Below, one piece after another: positions 1 to 7,207 of a stretch of DNA of 64,000 bases. The notes below the pieces were generated by a model, which saw only the letters and a list, made by a program, of their open reading frames with translations, ran no database searches and was not told where the DNA came from. Every line of letters starts with the position of its first letter. Within the stretch, counting starts at the first letter, position 1. The translations under genes were made by a program, and so were the position numbers. Source of the stretch: Bacillus sp. BHET2 (GTDB lineage Bacteria > Bacillota > Bacilli > Bacillales > Bacillaceae_B); NCBI RefSeq assembly GCF_005938125.1, contig NZ_VCQN01000001.1, positions 124,001 to 188,000 of the forward strand, in the 5' to 3' direction.

Positions 1-136
1 AATCGGAGCTAGTGGAACGCGAATACTCGTGACACTGATTCATGAAATGAAGAAAAGAGGCGTACAAAACGGACTGGCTACCCTTTGCATCGGTGGAGGT
101 CAGGGTGTAGCAACAGTCGTTGAACTTCATAAATAA
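1..136 (+). CDS. Acetyl-CoA acetyltransferase (thiolase), C-terminal end only
   Basis: The gene is cut by the window start; only its last 44 codons are seen, in the frame beginning at base 2, ending with TAA at 134-136. The residues include GASGTRI and, near the end, CIGGGQG followed by a short tail. The CIGGGQG block is the C-terminal active-site signature of thiolase-family enzymes, whose cysteine acts as the acid/base in Claisen condensation or thiolysis of acetoacetyl-CoA. The family assignment is firm. The gene ends 36 bp before the CoA-transferase pair, so it is probably the first gene of a ketone-body/acetoacetate degradation operon: the transferase makes acetoacetyl-CoA and the thiolase splits it. 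Confidence 0.9.
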   Translation, partial: IGASGTRILVTLIHEMKKRGVQNGLATLCIGGGQGVATVVELHK

Positions 137-172
137 GAAACCGGGAAGATCCAGATTCGAGGAGGGAATACA

Positions 173-865
173 ATGAAAGAAGTATACACTTCATATGACG
201 AAGCAGTGGCAGACATTCATGATGGCGCCACATTAATGGTCGGAGGATTCGGTCTTTGTGGAATCCCCGAAAAACTCATCCTGGCCCTTGTAGAAAAAGG
301 TATAAAAAATCTAACGGTTATTTCAAATAACTGCGGTGTAGACGACTGGGGATTAGGTTTATTATTGAAAAATAAGCAGATTGATAAAATGATCGGCTCC
401 TATGTCGGGGAAAACAAAGAATTTGAGAGACAGGTTCTATCGGGAGAGCTTGAAGTGGAGTTGGTTCCTCAAGGTACGCTTGCAGAGAAAATCCGTGCGG
501 GGGGAGCAGGGATTCCTGCATTCTACACGCCGGCAGGAGTCGGCACACCAGTAGCTGAAGGAAAGGAAACACGTTCATTTAATGGGAAAGAATATTTGCT
601 GGAAGAAGCGTATACGGCAGACTTCTCCCTTGTTCGGGCATGGAAGGCGGATAAGATGGGGAATCTGATTTATAACAAAACGGCTCAAAACTTTAACCCA
701 ATGATCGCGGCAGCAGGAAAAGTGACGATTGCCGAAGTCGAAGAGCTTGTTGAAATCGGGGAAATCAATCCGAATGAAGTGCATACCCCAAGCATCTACG
801 TGCAACGACTGATTAGAGCAGATCAGGAAAAACGCATTGAAAGAAGAACAGTGAAACAAGCATAG
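173..865 (+). CDS. scoA: 3-oxoacid CoA-transferase subunit A
   Basis: This is the alpha subunit of succinyl-CoA:3-ketoacid CoA-transferase (family I CoA-transferase), which moves CoA from succinyl-CoA to acetoacetate. The 230-residue length is typical of subunit A. The glycine-rich N-terminal block ([18 protein letters not shown]) binds CoA, and the [15 protein letters not shown] block around residue 110 is also family-typical. The ATG follows a GGAGG ribosome binding site. The subunit B gene starts 18 bp downstream. The catalytic glutamate lies in subunit B, so both are needed. An acetate/butyrate-acetoacetate CoA-transferase would look similar, and the exact substrate is inferred from the thiolase neighbour. 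Confidence 0.92.
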   Translation: MKEVYTSYDEAVADIHDGATLMVGGFGLCGIPEKLILALVEKGIKNLTVISNNCGVDDWGLGLLLKNKQIDKMIGSYVGENKEFERQVLSGELEVELVPQGTLAEKIRAGGAGIPAFYTPAGVGTPVAEGKETRSFNGKEYLLEEAYTADFSLVRAWKADKMGNLIYNKTAQNFNPMIAAAGKVTIAEVEELVEIGEINPNEVHTPSIYVQRLIRADQEKRIERRTVKQA

Positions 866-883
866 AAGGGAGAGTGGAACGGG

Positions 884-1546
884 ATGGATCGTGCCAAAAT
901 GCGTGAAACAATTGCAAGAAGAGCGGAAAAGGAAATAGAAGATGGTTTCTATGTAAACTTAGGAATCGGGATGCCTACACTGGTAGCCAACTATATGACA
1001 GAAAACAAACAGGTTGTTCTTCAATCAGAAAATGGATTACTTGGAATTGGTCCTTATCCAGTAGAAGATGAAGTAGATGCTGACCTCATCAATGCAGGGA
1101 AAGAGACCGTTACGGCGATTCCAGGATCCTCTTACTTTGATAGCTCAGAATCTTTCGGGATGATTCGCGGTGGCCATATAAATATCGCAATCCTCGGTGG
1201 GATGGAAGTAGCTGAAAACGGGGACCTTGCCAACTGGATGATTCCAGGGAAGATGATCAAGGGAATGGGCGGTGCAATGGACCTTGTTCATGGTGCTCAG
1301 CGCATCATAGTCATCATGGAGCATGTCAATAAAGCGGGTGAGAGTAAAATCCTGAAAGAATGCACCTTACCTCTGACAGGAAAAGGTGTCGTTCACCGGA
1401 TCATCACGGATCGGGCCGTGATGGATGTCACGGATGAAGGCTTACTGTTACGTGAAGTAGCAAATGGATTCTCAGTGGAGGATATCCAATCATCAACGGA
1501 TGCGACCCTTATTGTAGGAGAAGACGTTAAGCTGGAAGCATATTGA
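884..1546 (+). CDS. scoB: 3-oxoacid CoA-transferase subunit B
   Basis: This is the beta subunit of the same family I CoA-transferase (220 residues, usual length). The SENGLLG motif near residue 50 contains the catalytic glutamate that forms the glutamyl-CoA thioester. The start has the block [18 protein letters not shown], typical of ScoB. It is translated after ScoA with an 18-bp gap carrying GGGAGAG, and a strong intrinsic terminator follows directly. That closes a thiolase-scoA-scoB operon for using or making acetoacetate. Confidence 0.92.
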   Translation: MDRAKMRETIARRAEKEIEDGFYVNLGIGMPTLVANYMTENKQVVLQSENGLLGIGPYPVEDEVDADLINAGKETVTAIPGSSYFDSSESFGMIRGGHINIAILGGMEVAENGDLANWMIPGKMIKGMGGAMDLVHGAQRIIVIMEHVNKAGESKILKECTLPLTGKGVVHRIITDRAVMDVTDEGLLLREVANGFSVEDIQSSTDATLIVGEDVKLEAY

Positions 1547-1550
1547 TGTA

Positions 1551-1596
1551 GAAAGCCGGTTAGAAGGGGGAGGTCTCTTTCTAACCGGCTTTTTGT
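1551..1596 (+). terminator. Intrinsic terminator of the thiolase-scoAB operon
   Basis: An AAAGCCGGTTAGAA arm pairs with TTCTAACCGGCTTT across a short G-rich loop and is followed by a T run. It begins 4 bp after the scoB stop. Confidence 0.85.
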
Positions 1597-1660
1597 TACT
1601 GGGGGTAAGCAGCTGGGAAGGGGAATAGAAGTGCCGCGAAAATTGTCGGATTTACCATGA

Positions 1661-1780
1661 TGGTCGATATCTTGAAAGTACGGTTGATAAAATGAAAAGA
1701 CGGTCGATAAATCTACATAACGGTCGATAAATTCGACGAACGGTTGATATATTCCTATAACGGTCGATAAATCCAAAACA
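1661..1780. repeat. Six-unit intergenic tandem array with exact 20-bp period
   Basis: Six consecutive units begin at 1661, 1681, 1701, 1721, 1741 and 1761. Each carries YGGTYGATAWA followed by eight or nine AT-rich, less conserved bases. A degenerate seventh unit may precede it (GTCGGATTTACC near 1645). There is no coding potential in frame with the neighbours. It fills the gap between the scoB terminator and yqkE. Function unknown; see findings. Confidence 0.85.
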
Positions 1781-1849
1781 AGTACATAGTCCCCTTTGAC
1801 TAATACCAAAAAAAGATTTATAACTATGAATGATAGGGGGAATCATCAC

Positions 1850-2080
1850 ATGTCCAAGAAAAAGAAACAAGAAGCAGAATTAACATTGAAAAATTCAGTT
1901 AACCATGATCTCTTTGAACAATTGAAGCAAAAGAAGAAAGAACTTGAAAAAGTAGAGTCAGTTAAAAAAGAAGAAGAGCGGCTTAAAAAAATAGAAGAGA
2001 AAAAGCAACGGGAGAAAAACAAGAGCTTTGAAGAATTACTGGACGAAAGCAATATGAATTGGAAGAATTACAAGGATTAA
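1850..2080 (+). CDS. yqkE: YqkE-like small charged protein (DUF3886)
   Basis: This is a 76-residue, lysine- and glutamate-rich protein beginning MSKKKKQEAELTLK. The central part (residues about 15-60) is predicted to be one long coiled coil (KKKELEKVESVKKEEERLKK). It ends with a conserved-looking FEELLDESNMNWKNYKD. Length, composition and position before the yqkF/nudF genes match B. subtilis YqkE, which has no known function. The ATG at 1850 is chosen over an upstream alternative at 1796 because AGGGGG lies 10 bp before it and homologues start with MSKKK. The stop overlaps the next start (TAATG), suggesting translational coupling. Confidence 0.75.
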   Translation: MSKKKKQEAELTLKNSVNHDLFEQLKQKKKELEKVESVKKEEERLKKIEEKKQREKNKSFEELLDESNMNWKNYKD

Positions 2081-2604
2081 TGAGGGATGTAAAAGTAGTA
2101 CCTTATCAAGCTGACTGGAAAGAGAAATTCGAAACGGAAAAGTGTGATCTCACAATGCTTCTGCCAGACGCAACCATCCATCATATCGGTTCAACCTCTG
2201 TAACAGGCTTAGTCGCTAAACCGATAATCGATATAATGGTAGAAGTCCCCATCCTTACAAGCATTGATAAACAGTCTGATGAGTTCGGTCAACGAGAGTA
2301 TGTAGGGAAAGGGGAAAATGGCATTCCGAACCGCCGTTTTTTCTATAAGGGAGAAGGAAATGCCAGAGCCGTACACCTTCATATTTTTCCTTATGGAATC
2401 GATCACGTAATCAGGCACTTAGCCTTCCGTGATTATTTAAGAGAACACGACGGGGAAGCTCAACAATATAGTGAACTCAAATCAAGGCTTGCAAAGAGAT
2501 TCCCACAGGATATGGAAAGCTATATTCAAGGCAAGGATCAATTTGTGAAGAATATGGAACAAAAGGCGTTGAATTGGTATAAAAATAAGCGAGAAGGGAA
2601 CTAA
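2080..2604 (+). CDS. GrpB/UPF0157 family nucleotidyltransferase-like protein
   Basis: This protein of about 174 residues has the GrpB (UPF0157) pattern: VVPYQADWKEKFETEK at the start, IHHIGSTSVTGLVAKPIIDIMVEV at residues about 35-58, and LHIFPYG around residue 105. The HIGSTSV...KPIIDI block is the GS-x-D/E-like core of a nucleotidyltransferase fold also fused to dephospho-CoA kinase in some bacteria. The true substrate is not known. ATG 2080 overlaps the yqkE stop by one base and is preceded by CAAGGA. A TTG at 2059 would add seven residues and has a poorer site. A bidirectional terminator follows. Confidence 0.85.
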   Translation: MRDVKVVPYQADWKEKFETEKCDLTMLLPDATIHHIGSTSVTGLVAKPIIDIMVEVPILTSIDKQSDEFGQREYVGKGENGIPNRRFFYKGEGNARAVHLHIFPYGIDHVIRHLAFRDYLREHDGEAQQYSELKSRLAKRFPQDMESYIQGKDQFVKNMEQKALNWYKNKREGN

Positions 2605-2628
2605 AACCCTGGCTCGCTTATTTTTTTA
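2583..2628. terminator. Intrinsic terminator, probably bidirectional
   Basis: The arms AATAAGCGAG and CTCGCTTATT surround an AAGGGAACTAAAACCCT inner region, with a T run on the plus strand and A-rich sequence before it. It lies between the convergent grpB-family and yqkF genes and overlaps the end of the former. Confidence 0.8.
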
Positions 2629-2633
2629 CTCAC

Positions 2634-3557
2634 TTAATCCCTATGTTGCTCATACCGTGATAATTTGGTTAATTGTTTAAGCATATCTATCTCCTGAGGG
2701 GATAAAGGGCCTGCATTCACAGCGTCGATATTCTCCTGGAGCTGTTGAACAGAACTTGCTCCAGGAATCACTGCAGCGACCGATTCGTGGGACAGAATAA
2801 ACTGAAGGGCAAGCTCATTCATCTGGCGTTTGTCTCCCATTTTGTTATGAATGGACTTGATCGTTTCCTGAAGTTCTGAATAGGAATAGTCAAGATATCC
2901 ATTCTCTTTCATTTTCGCAGAAGCTTTGGAAAGCATTTTTTCAGAGAGAAGCCCTTTTGCCAAAGGCCCCCGTGCCACGATACTCACATTGTTCTCATCT
3001 AGTAATTCCATCCACTCTTCCGGACGGCGGTCAAGTAAGCTGTACTGCATCATCACACTCTCAATAGTGGCTTTACTCAGAAATTGCTTAATAACATTTG
3101 GTCTGATGGAAGAAATACCGTAGTGGCGTATCAAGCCTTCCTTCTTTAATTCCTCAAATGCTTCGATTGTTTCGTCAAAATGATCTTCAATCGTACCACC
3201 ATGAAGCTGATATAGGTCGATATAGTCCACTTTCAGGCGAGATAAGCTATCCTTTACAGCAGACTTGATATAGGATTTTGAAGGATCCCAGTGCCAGCCA
3301 TCCTCTACGTCATTCCAGCGGTTCCCTACCTTTGTTGCCAATATGATATCGTTCCGGACATCACGGATGGCGTTGCCGACAATTTCTTCATTCTGGCCAA
3401 AGTCGTATAAATCAGCAGTATCAAGATAATTGATCCCATTTTCTAAAGCATGTTGCACAATTTCTTTGGCACCCTTTTCTTCAGTTCCAAGAGACATACA
3501 TCCGAGGCCCATTTTTGATACAAGTAAATCCGAGTTTCCTATTTGTCTTTTTTCCAT
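2634..3557 (-). CDS. yqkF: Aldo/keto reductase, YqkF-like
   Basis: This is an NAD(P)H-dependent oxidoreductase of the aldo/keto reductase superfamily, 307 residues. The family residues are visible: GLGCMSLG near the N-terminus, the catalytic Asp/Tyr in YLDTADLYDFGQNEE (residues about 45-58), the catalytic Lys in ATKVGNRW, and YQLHGG for the conserved His. The C-terminal cofactor region has VAAVIPGASSVQQLQENIDA. Position next to mciZ and nudF matches B. subtilis yqkF. The substrate is unknown. ATG follows a clear GAAAGGAC site on the minus strand. Confidence 0.9.
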   Translation of the reverse strand: MEKRQIGNSDLLVSKMGLGCMSLGTEEKGAKEIVQHALENGINYLDTADLYDFGQNEEIVGNAIRDVRNDIILATKVGNRWNDVEDGWHWDPSKSYIKSAVKDSLSRLKVDYIDLYQLHGGTIEDHFDETIEAFEELKKEGLIRHYGISSIRPNVIKQFLSKATIESVMMQYSLLDRRPEEWMELLDENNVSIVARGPLAKGLLSEKMLSKASAKMKENGYLDYSYSELQETIKSIHNKMGDKRQMNELALQFILSHESVAAVIPGASSVQQLQENIDAVNAGPLSPQEIDMLKQLTKLSRYEQHRD

Positions 3558-3635
3558 TGTATCCGTCCTTTCGACATTCGCACTCTCTATTATATTAACG
3601 AAAGTTGGGATGAATAAACAAAGGAAACGGTTTTT

Positions 3636-3761
3636 CTAGCGGGTCGATTCAATCCATTCCTTTACCGTGACGAAGGATTGATTATATTCCTTAAGCTTTG
3701 CCTTGATTTCCCATGCTTTTCCTACAAGGATGATCCGGTTTTGTTCAGTAATCACCTTCAA
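3636..3761 (-). CDS. mciZ: MciZ, sporulation-specific inhibitor of FtsZ ring formation
   Basis: This is a 41-residue peptide starting with TTG at 3759-3761 (GAGGTG seven bases upstream) and ending TAG at 3636-3638. It begins MKVITEQNRIILVGKAWEIK and continues AKLKEYNQSFVTVKEWIEST. The core VGKAWEIxAKLKEY matches B. subtilis MciZ, which is also about 40 residues and lies between yqkF and nudF. MciZ caps FtsZ filaments and blocks cytokinesis in the mother cell during sporulation. In B. subtilis it is made under sigma-E. A CATACATT sequence upstream (3799-3806, minus strand) resembles a sigma-E -10 box, but no convincing -35 box is at the right distance. The sequence match makes the identity strong despite the size. 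Confidence 0.9.
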   Translation of the reverse strand: MKVITEQNRIILVGKAWEIKAKLKEYNQSFVTVKEWIESTR

Positions 3762-3843
3762 GGGGTTTCACCTCGATCCTCGAATCAGATATGGTAAAAT
3801 GTATGAGAAATCGATCAATGACAGAACAAGGAGAGTTGAACGG

Positions 3844-4392
3844 ATGAAAAAATTTGAAGAAAAGACAATCACAACGGAAACAATCTATCAAGGGAAAATC
3901 ATAGATCTTCAAGTGGATGAAGTAGAGCTCCCCAACGGGAAGACTTCCAAACGGGAACTAGTTAAGCATCCTGGGGCTGTGGCCGTAATTGCGCTGACAC
4001 CGGAAGGGAAATTAGTGATGGTGGAGCAGTATCGAAAAGCACTGGAAAAATCTATTATCGAGATCCCAGCAGGGAAGCTTGAGCCGGGGGAAGAGCCAGA
4101 TAAAACCGCCCTACGTGAATTGGAGGAAGAAACGGGTTATGGATGTGAGAATCTCGAGCACCTGATTTCGTTTTACACGTCACCCGGATTTGCCGATGAA
4201 CTCGTTCACTTGTATGTCGCTCATGATATTTATCCAATCGAGGAATCAAAAGAAGCGGATGAGGATGAATTTGTCGAGTTAATTGAAGTGACAGTAGAGG
4301 AAGCAAAGCAGCTTATGAATGAAAAGCGGATCTACGATGCCAAAACCGCATATGCTGTACAATATCTGCAACTACAACAGCTTACAAAGTAG
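3844..4392 (+). CDS. nudF: ADP-ribose pyrophosphatase (Nudix hydrolase)
   Basis: This is a 182-residue Nudix hydrolase that splits ADP-ribose into AMP and ribose-5-phosphate. The full Nudix box is present around residues 77-99 (GKLEPGEEPDKTALREL followed by EEETGY), supplying the metal-binding glutamates. The downstream FYTSPGFADELVHLY block is typical of the ADP-ribose pyrophosphatase subgroup. The ATG at 3844 has AAGGAGAG 10 bases upstream. A longer reading from 3703 has no ribosome binding site and would overlap mciZ. A plausible extended -10 element (TGGTAAAAT, 3792-3800) lies upstream and overlaps the divergent mciZ promoter region. Confidence 0.92.
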   Translation: MKKFEEKTITTETIYQGKIIDLQVDEVELPNGKTSKRELVKHPGAVAVIALTPEGKLVMVEQYRKALEKSIIEIPAGKLEPGEEPDKTALRELEEETGYGCENLEHLISFYTSPGFADELVHLYVAHDIYPIEESKEADEDEFVELIEVTVEEAKQLMNEKRIYDAKTAYAVQYLQLQQLTK

Positions 4393-4446
4393 TAGTGGTA
4401 TAAGAGAGAAGAAACGTTCGGAATGAGAAGTTCTTGGTCAAGCAAA

Positions 4447-4482
4447 GCTGGACTCCGGTTGAGATGGAGTCCAGCTATTTGG
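4447..4482 (+). terminator. Possible terminator after nudF
   Basis: The perfect 10-bp stem GCTGGACTCC / GGAGTCCAGC has a 9-base loop but only a weak downstream T tract (TATTT). It lies 55 bp after the nudF stop. Confidence 0.55.
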
Positions 4483-4497
4483 ATGGGTATGATAGAA

Positions 4498-4612
4498 GAC
4501 GCATAAACAGAAAAAGTGACGCAATAACGGTTGGTTTTGACGCATAAAATTAAAAAGTGACGCAATCACGACCGATTTTGACGCAATAATTCTCAGAATG
4601 ACGCAATCGGGT
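4498..4612. repeat. Six-unit intergenic array with alternating 20/21-bp period
   Basis: GACGCA occurs at 4498, 4518, 4539, 4559, 4580 and 4600, spacings 20, 21, 20, 21, 20. The unit is TGACGCAWWMA plus about 10 variable bases. It lies in the 450-bp gap between nudF and the GNAT gene; apart from the hairpins at both ends I see nothing else in that gap. A lone similar unit (CAGAATGACGCAATC) occurs at 11895-11909 after pdp. Same unit number and nearly the same period as the array at 1661-1780, but a different core sequence. Confidence 0.85.
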
Positions 4613-4796
4613 CTACTCTCTGTATTCCAGCAAGTACGAACCAGTACAGTTTCACTTAAACATTCATTAAGTTTAACTGTTTTAACTCAAATGTATGAAG
4701 AAAAACCGGATTTTCAAACTTATCGGCTTCTAAGGAAAGTTTGTTCATGCATTCACAAGATAAACTAGCTATATTTATACCAACTATCATCCCTCG

Positions 4797-4829
4797 AAAC
4801 AAGAGACCACCCCAAAAGGATGGCCACTT
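4797..4829 (-). terminator. Terminator of the GNAT gene
   Basis: Read on the minus strand, GTGGCCATCC pairs with GGGTGGTCTC (nine of ten, with G-U pairs) across a five-base loop, followed by TTGTTT. Confidence 0.5.
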
Positions 4830-4842
4830 TCTATACAGCCTC

Positions 4843-5433
4843 TTATAATGGTCTATGTCCTTCTAAATCCCCGGGAATCATGGAATAAATACATGTATTC
4901 CGGGGGTCTACCCCATTCTCATCAAGGTGATCATGCCGGCTGATGCCTTCTTGCACAAACCCCAGTTTTTCAGGGACCTTTCTTGACGAAGTATTTCTCT
5001 CATCGCAGCGAATTTCGATGCGTTGACAGGAGAGATGATTGAATGCAAAGTTTGTTAAAGCCTCGACTGCTTCAACAATATAACCTTTTTTTGTGTGCTT
5101 TGTGTGCAGCCAGTAACCAATTTCTACTTTAGGGACATCCCAATCGATGCGATGAAACCCGGTCGATCCAACAAATTCATCGGATTGTTTTAGGTAGATA
5201 TGGAGACGGATATCGGTCCTCCTGATGAATGTTGCATAGGATTCCCGGATCCCGGACTCTACATCTTCAAGGGTAATTTCTTTGCGTGCGAAGGGCAGCC
5301 ACGGTTTTAAATCGTTTCTAGACTCAGAGATTGCGGTATAAACGTCAGGACCGTCCCCTGGCATACAAGGTCTAATGTACAGTCTGGACGTTTCGATTCG
5401 ATCGGGAAACTCGATTAAACTTGATTTGCTCAT
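4843..5433 (-). CDS. GNAT family N-acetyltransferase (RimJ/RimL-like)
   Basis: This 196-residue acetyltransferase has the RimJ/RimL layout: ETSRLYIRPCMPGDG at the start, the central strand VEIGYWLHTKHTKKGY (residues about 105-120) with an acetyl-CoA loop that is degenerate (TKKGYIVEA instead of the usual G-x-G), and RIEIRCDERNTSSRKVPEKLGFVQEG near the end. Family members acetylate protein N-termini or small molecules; the substrate here is unknown. The ATG has an AGGAGGG site eight bases upstream. It is a single gene transcribed opposite to spoIIM, with its own terminator, and has no evident partner. Confidence 0.85.
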   Translation of the reverse strand: MSKSSLIEFPDRIETSRLYIRPCMPGDGPDVYTAISESRNDLKPWLPFARKEITLEDVESGIRESYATFIRRTDIRLHIYLKQSDEFVGSTGFHRIDWDVPKVEIGYWLHTKHTKKGYIVEAVEALTNFAFNHLSCQRIEIRCDERNTSSRKVPEKLGFVQEGISRHDHLDENGVDPRNTCIYSMIPGDLEGHRPL

Positions 5434-5505
5434 GACAATTCCCTCCTAGTTTGCGACAAGGTTTCTATGATTATACGTTTATCCATATAGAAGTTCAATA
5501 GAATA

Positions 5506-5534
5506 GAATAAACATGTCCTTCCCTACATATAGA
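5506..5534 (+). promoter_or_regulatory. Candidate sigma-E promoter of spoIIM
   Basis: GAATAAA, a 14-bp spacer and CATATAGA resemble the sigma-E consensus (KMATATT, 14, CATACANT). SpoIIM expression is sigma-E dependent in B. subtilis. Two or more mismatches remain, so this is tentative. Confidence 0.4.
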
Positions 5535-5565
5535 TTAGTAATCGATATCTAGGAGGAGCACTGTG

Positions 5566-6219
5566 ATGCGCAAAAAATTATCTAATTCAAACCCACTCGT
5601 CCAACATGTACAAGCACATTCCTCAATCTATTTATTTATCATTACACTGTTTTTAATGGGCATCATTTTTGGTGCGATTGTTGTGAATTCATTGTCGTTC
5701 GCCCAGAAGGAAGATCTCTATTTCTATTTAAGTAAGTTTTTTAGCGAGATGGAAGATGGCAGTATGACATCGGCTGAAGAGTTGTTCAGGCAGAGCTTTC
5801 TTCATAATGTAAAGTATCTTGGATTAATCTGGCTTTTGGGTATCTCAATTATTGGACTCCCTCTCATCTTCGTCCTATTATTTATGAAGGGTGTGGTAGT
5901 TGGATTTTCAGTAGGCTTTCTTGTGAATCAAATGGGATGGAGCGGATTTTTATTATCGTTTGTTAGTGTGCTACCACAAAATATTATTATCATACCTGCA
6001 TTTATTTTCATAGGAGTGGTCAGTGCCAGCTTCTCCCTTACGTTGATTCGGAAGATTTTTATGAGGCAAACGTCGTCCATGCAATTTCAAATGATTCCGT
6101 TCTTATCCCGGTACGTCATTTTCTTTGTGGTAGCCATCGGAATAGTGACCATCGCGGCAAGCGTTGAAGCATATCTATCTCCTAATTTAATGGAAATGGT
6201 TATTTCGAAATTAAAATAA
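5566..6219 (+). CDS. spoIIM: Stage II sporulation protein M
   Basis: SpoIIM (about 217 residues) is a membrane part of the SpoIID-SpoIIM-SpoIIP (DMP) machine that thins septal peptidoglycan and drives engulfment of the forespore. Several hydrophobic spans are visible: residues about 21-42 (LFIITLFLMGIIFGAIVV), 90-115, 125-150 and 178-200. These fit the five-helix DUF95/SpoIIM fold. Position directly upstream of fur, yqzK and xerD equals that in B. subtilis. Either the GTG at 5563 or the ATG at 5566 could be the start; the ATG gives nine bases from AGGAGG. A terminator overlaps its stop codon. Confidence 0.9.
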   Translation: MRKKLSNSNPLVQHVQAHSSIYLFIITLFLMGIIFGAIVVNSLSFAQKEDLYFYLSKFFSEMEDGSMTSAEELFRQSFLHNVKYLGLIWLLGISIIGLPLIFVLLFMKGVVVGFSVGFLVNQMGWSGFLLSFVSVLPQNIIIIPAFIFIGVVSASFSLTLIRKIFMRQTSSMQFQMIPFLSRYVIFFVVAIGIVTIAASVEAYLSPNLMEMVISKLK

Positions 6220-6250
6220 AATGATTCTTATTTAAGAATCATTTTATTTA
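6217..6250 (+). terminator. Terminator after spoIIM
   Basis: The perfect 14-bp stem TAAAATGATTCTTA / TAAGAATCATTTTA has a two-base apex and includes the spoIIM stop codon. T-rich sequence follows. Confidence 0.7.
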
Positions 6251-6255
6251 TTTGA

Positions 6256-6270
6256 TTATAATTATTTTAT
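6256..6270 (+). promoter_or_regulatory. PerR box in the fur promoter
   Basis: TTATAATTATTTTAT matches the 7-1-7 PerR box TTATAATNATTATAA at 12 of 14 specified positions, with the left half perfect. It sits immediately upstream of the -35 element. B. subtilis fur is known to be repressed by PerR, so the site links iron homeostasis to peroxide sensing. As a Fur box (TGATAATNATTATCA, offset two bases) the match is poorer. Confidence 0.7.
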
Positions 6271-6271
6271 T

Positions 6272-6299
6272 TTGCTTATTCTTCCCTTTTTGATATAAT
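6272..6299 (+). promoter_or_regulatory. Sigma-A promoter of fur
   Basis: TTGCTT, a 16-bp spacer and TATAAT, ending about 30 bp before the fur start codon. Confidence 0.7.
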
Positions 6300-6330
6300 A
6301 GTAAAGACATTGACGAGGGAGGAAGGGACT

Positions 6331-6789
6331 ATGGAAAGCCGTATTGAACGAATCAAAAAACAACTTCATTCTGCTAGCTACAAGCTTACGCCGCAGCGCG
6401 AAGCAACCGTACGCGTGTTATTAGAACACGAAGAAGATCACTTGAGCGCCGAAGATGTATACCTCCTCGTTAAGGAAAAATCTCCGGAAATTGGACTGGC
6501 CACCGTATATCGTACGTTGGAATTGCTATCTGAACTGAAAATTGTGGATAAAATTAACTTTGGCGATGGTGTATCGCGCTATGATCTCAGACAAGAAGGA
6601 GCAGCCCACTTTCATCATCATTTGGTTTGCATCGAATGTGGAGCGGTTGATGAAATTCAAGAAGATCTCCTTGAAGACGTAGAAACCATTGTTGAGCGAG
6701 ATTGGAAATTTAAAATAAAAGATCACCGACTTACCTTTCATGGCATATGTTCAAGATGCCAGGATAAAGAAGAAGATTCAGAAGAATAA
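6331..6789 (+). CDS. fur: Ferric uptake regulator Fur
   Basis: This is a 152-residue Fe(II)-dependent repressor of siderophore and iron-uptake genes. The N-terminal winged helix (residues 1-80) includes LTPQREATVRVLL and the recognition segment GLATVYRTLELL. The metal-binding half has HFHHHLVCIECGAVDE and a second cysteine pair CSRC near residue 142, giving the structural zinc site CxxC...CxxC. It is almost identical to B. subtilis Fur (rather than PerR or Zur) along its length and has the same neighbours. ATG 6331 follows GAGGGAGGAAGG; a start at 6310 lacks a site. Confidence 0.97.
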   Translation: MESRIERIKKQLHSASYKLTPQREATVRVLLEHEEDHLSAEDVYLLVKEKSPEIGLATVYRTLELLSELKIVDKINFGDGVSRYDLRQEGAAHFHHHLVCIECGAVDEIQEDLLEDVETIVERDWKFKIKDHRLTFHGICSRCQDKEEDSEE

Positions 6790-6798
6790 GCTGTTGTC

Positions 6799-6868
6799 AA
6801 AAGGCCTTAAAGACTCCTGTTGTTGTTTCTCTTTGGAAACATCCCATACATACTCTTTAAGGCTTTTT
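6799..6868 (+). terminator. Terminator after fur
   Basis: AAAAGGCCTTAAAGA pairs with TCTTTAAGGCTTTTT (one bulged G) around a 40-base loop. Confidence 0.55.
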
Positions 6869-6973
6869 CATATTTGGACAGAAATTTTAATCGTTTTGAC
6901 TCCATAAGGTATAAAACCGTTTAAAAACGTCATAGCTTGTATTATAGACGTGACGAATATGGGGGATGACAAA

Positions 6974-7201
6974 ATGGTAAAAGGAGTTCAAATGGTTTGG
7001 CAAACCATTAAAGTGTTCATTTTATTTACTGGATCCACGATTTTATTTTACTATGGTATTATGTGGATAAGTGAGGAATACGAAGGGTACCACAGATATG
7101 ATGAACCTGAGGGAGCAGCAGTGAAGGTATATTCTTCTGTGACAGAGGAAAATAGCCATTGGTATGATCGGTTATTATTTTTTTATATGAACGGGGAGTA
7201 A
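6974..7201 (+). CDS. yqzK: YqzK-like small membrane protein (DUF4227)
   Basis: This 75-residue protein has one predicted transmembrane helix at residues about 12-32 (VFILFTGSTILFYYGIMWI) and an acidic/aromatic tail (EEYEGYHRYDEPEGAAVKVY). Its size, the EYxxYHRYxxPxGxAVKV block and its place between fur and xerD match B. subtilis YqzK, DUF4227. No function is known. ATG 6974 is chosen because GGGGGA lies upstream; in-frame starts at 6950 and 6959 lack ribosome binding sites. It stops six bases before xerD, so the two are likely co-transcribed. Confidence 0.8.
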   Translation: MVKGVQMVWQTIKVFILFTGSTILFYYGIMWISEEYEGYHRYDEPEGAAVKVYSSVTEENSHWYDRLLFFYMNGE

Positions 7202-7207
7202 TGCAGC

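Noticed and set aside
318..578. Open frame of 86 codons on the minus strand inside scoA
   Set aside because: It lies fully within a well-supported gene, has no ribosome binding site and no recognisable motif; a shadow frame.
1661..1780. CRISPR array
   Set aside because: Period is 20 bp with a core of about 11 bp; no 24-40 bp repeats with unique spacers and no cas genes in the window.
3799..3823. Full sigma-E promoter for mciZ
   Set aside because: CATACATT on the minus strand fits the -10, but the GTCATTG candidate -35 is only 10 bp away instead of about 14.
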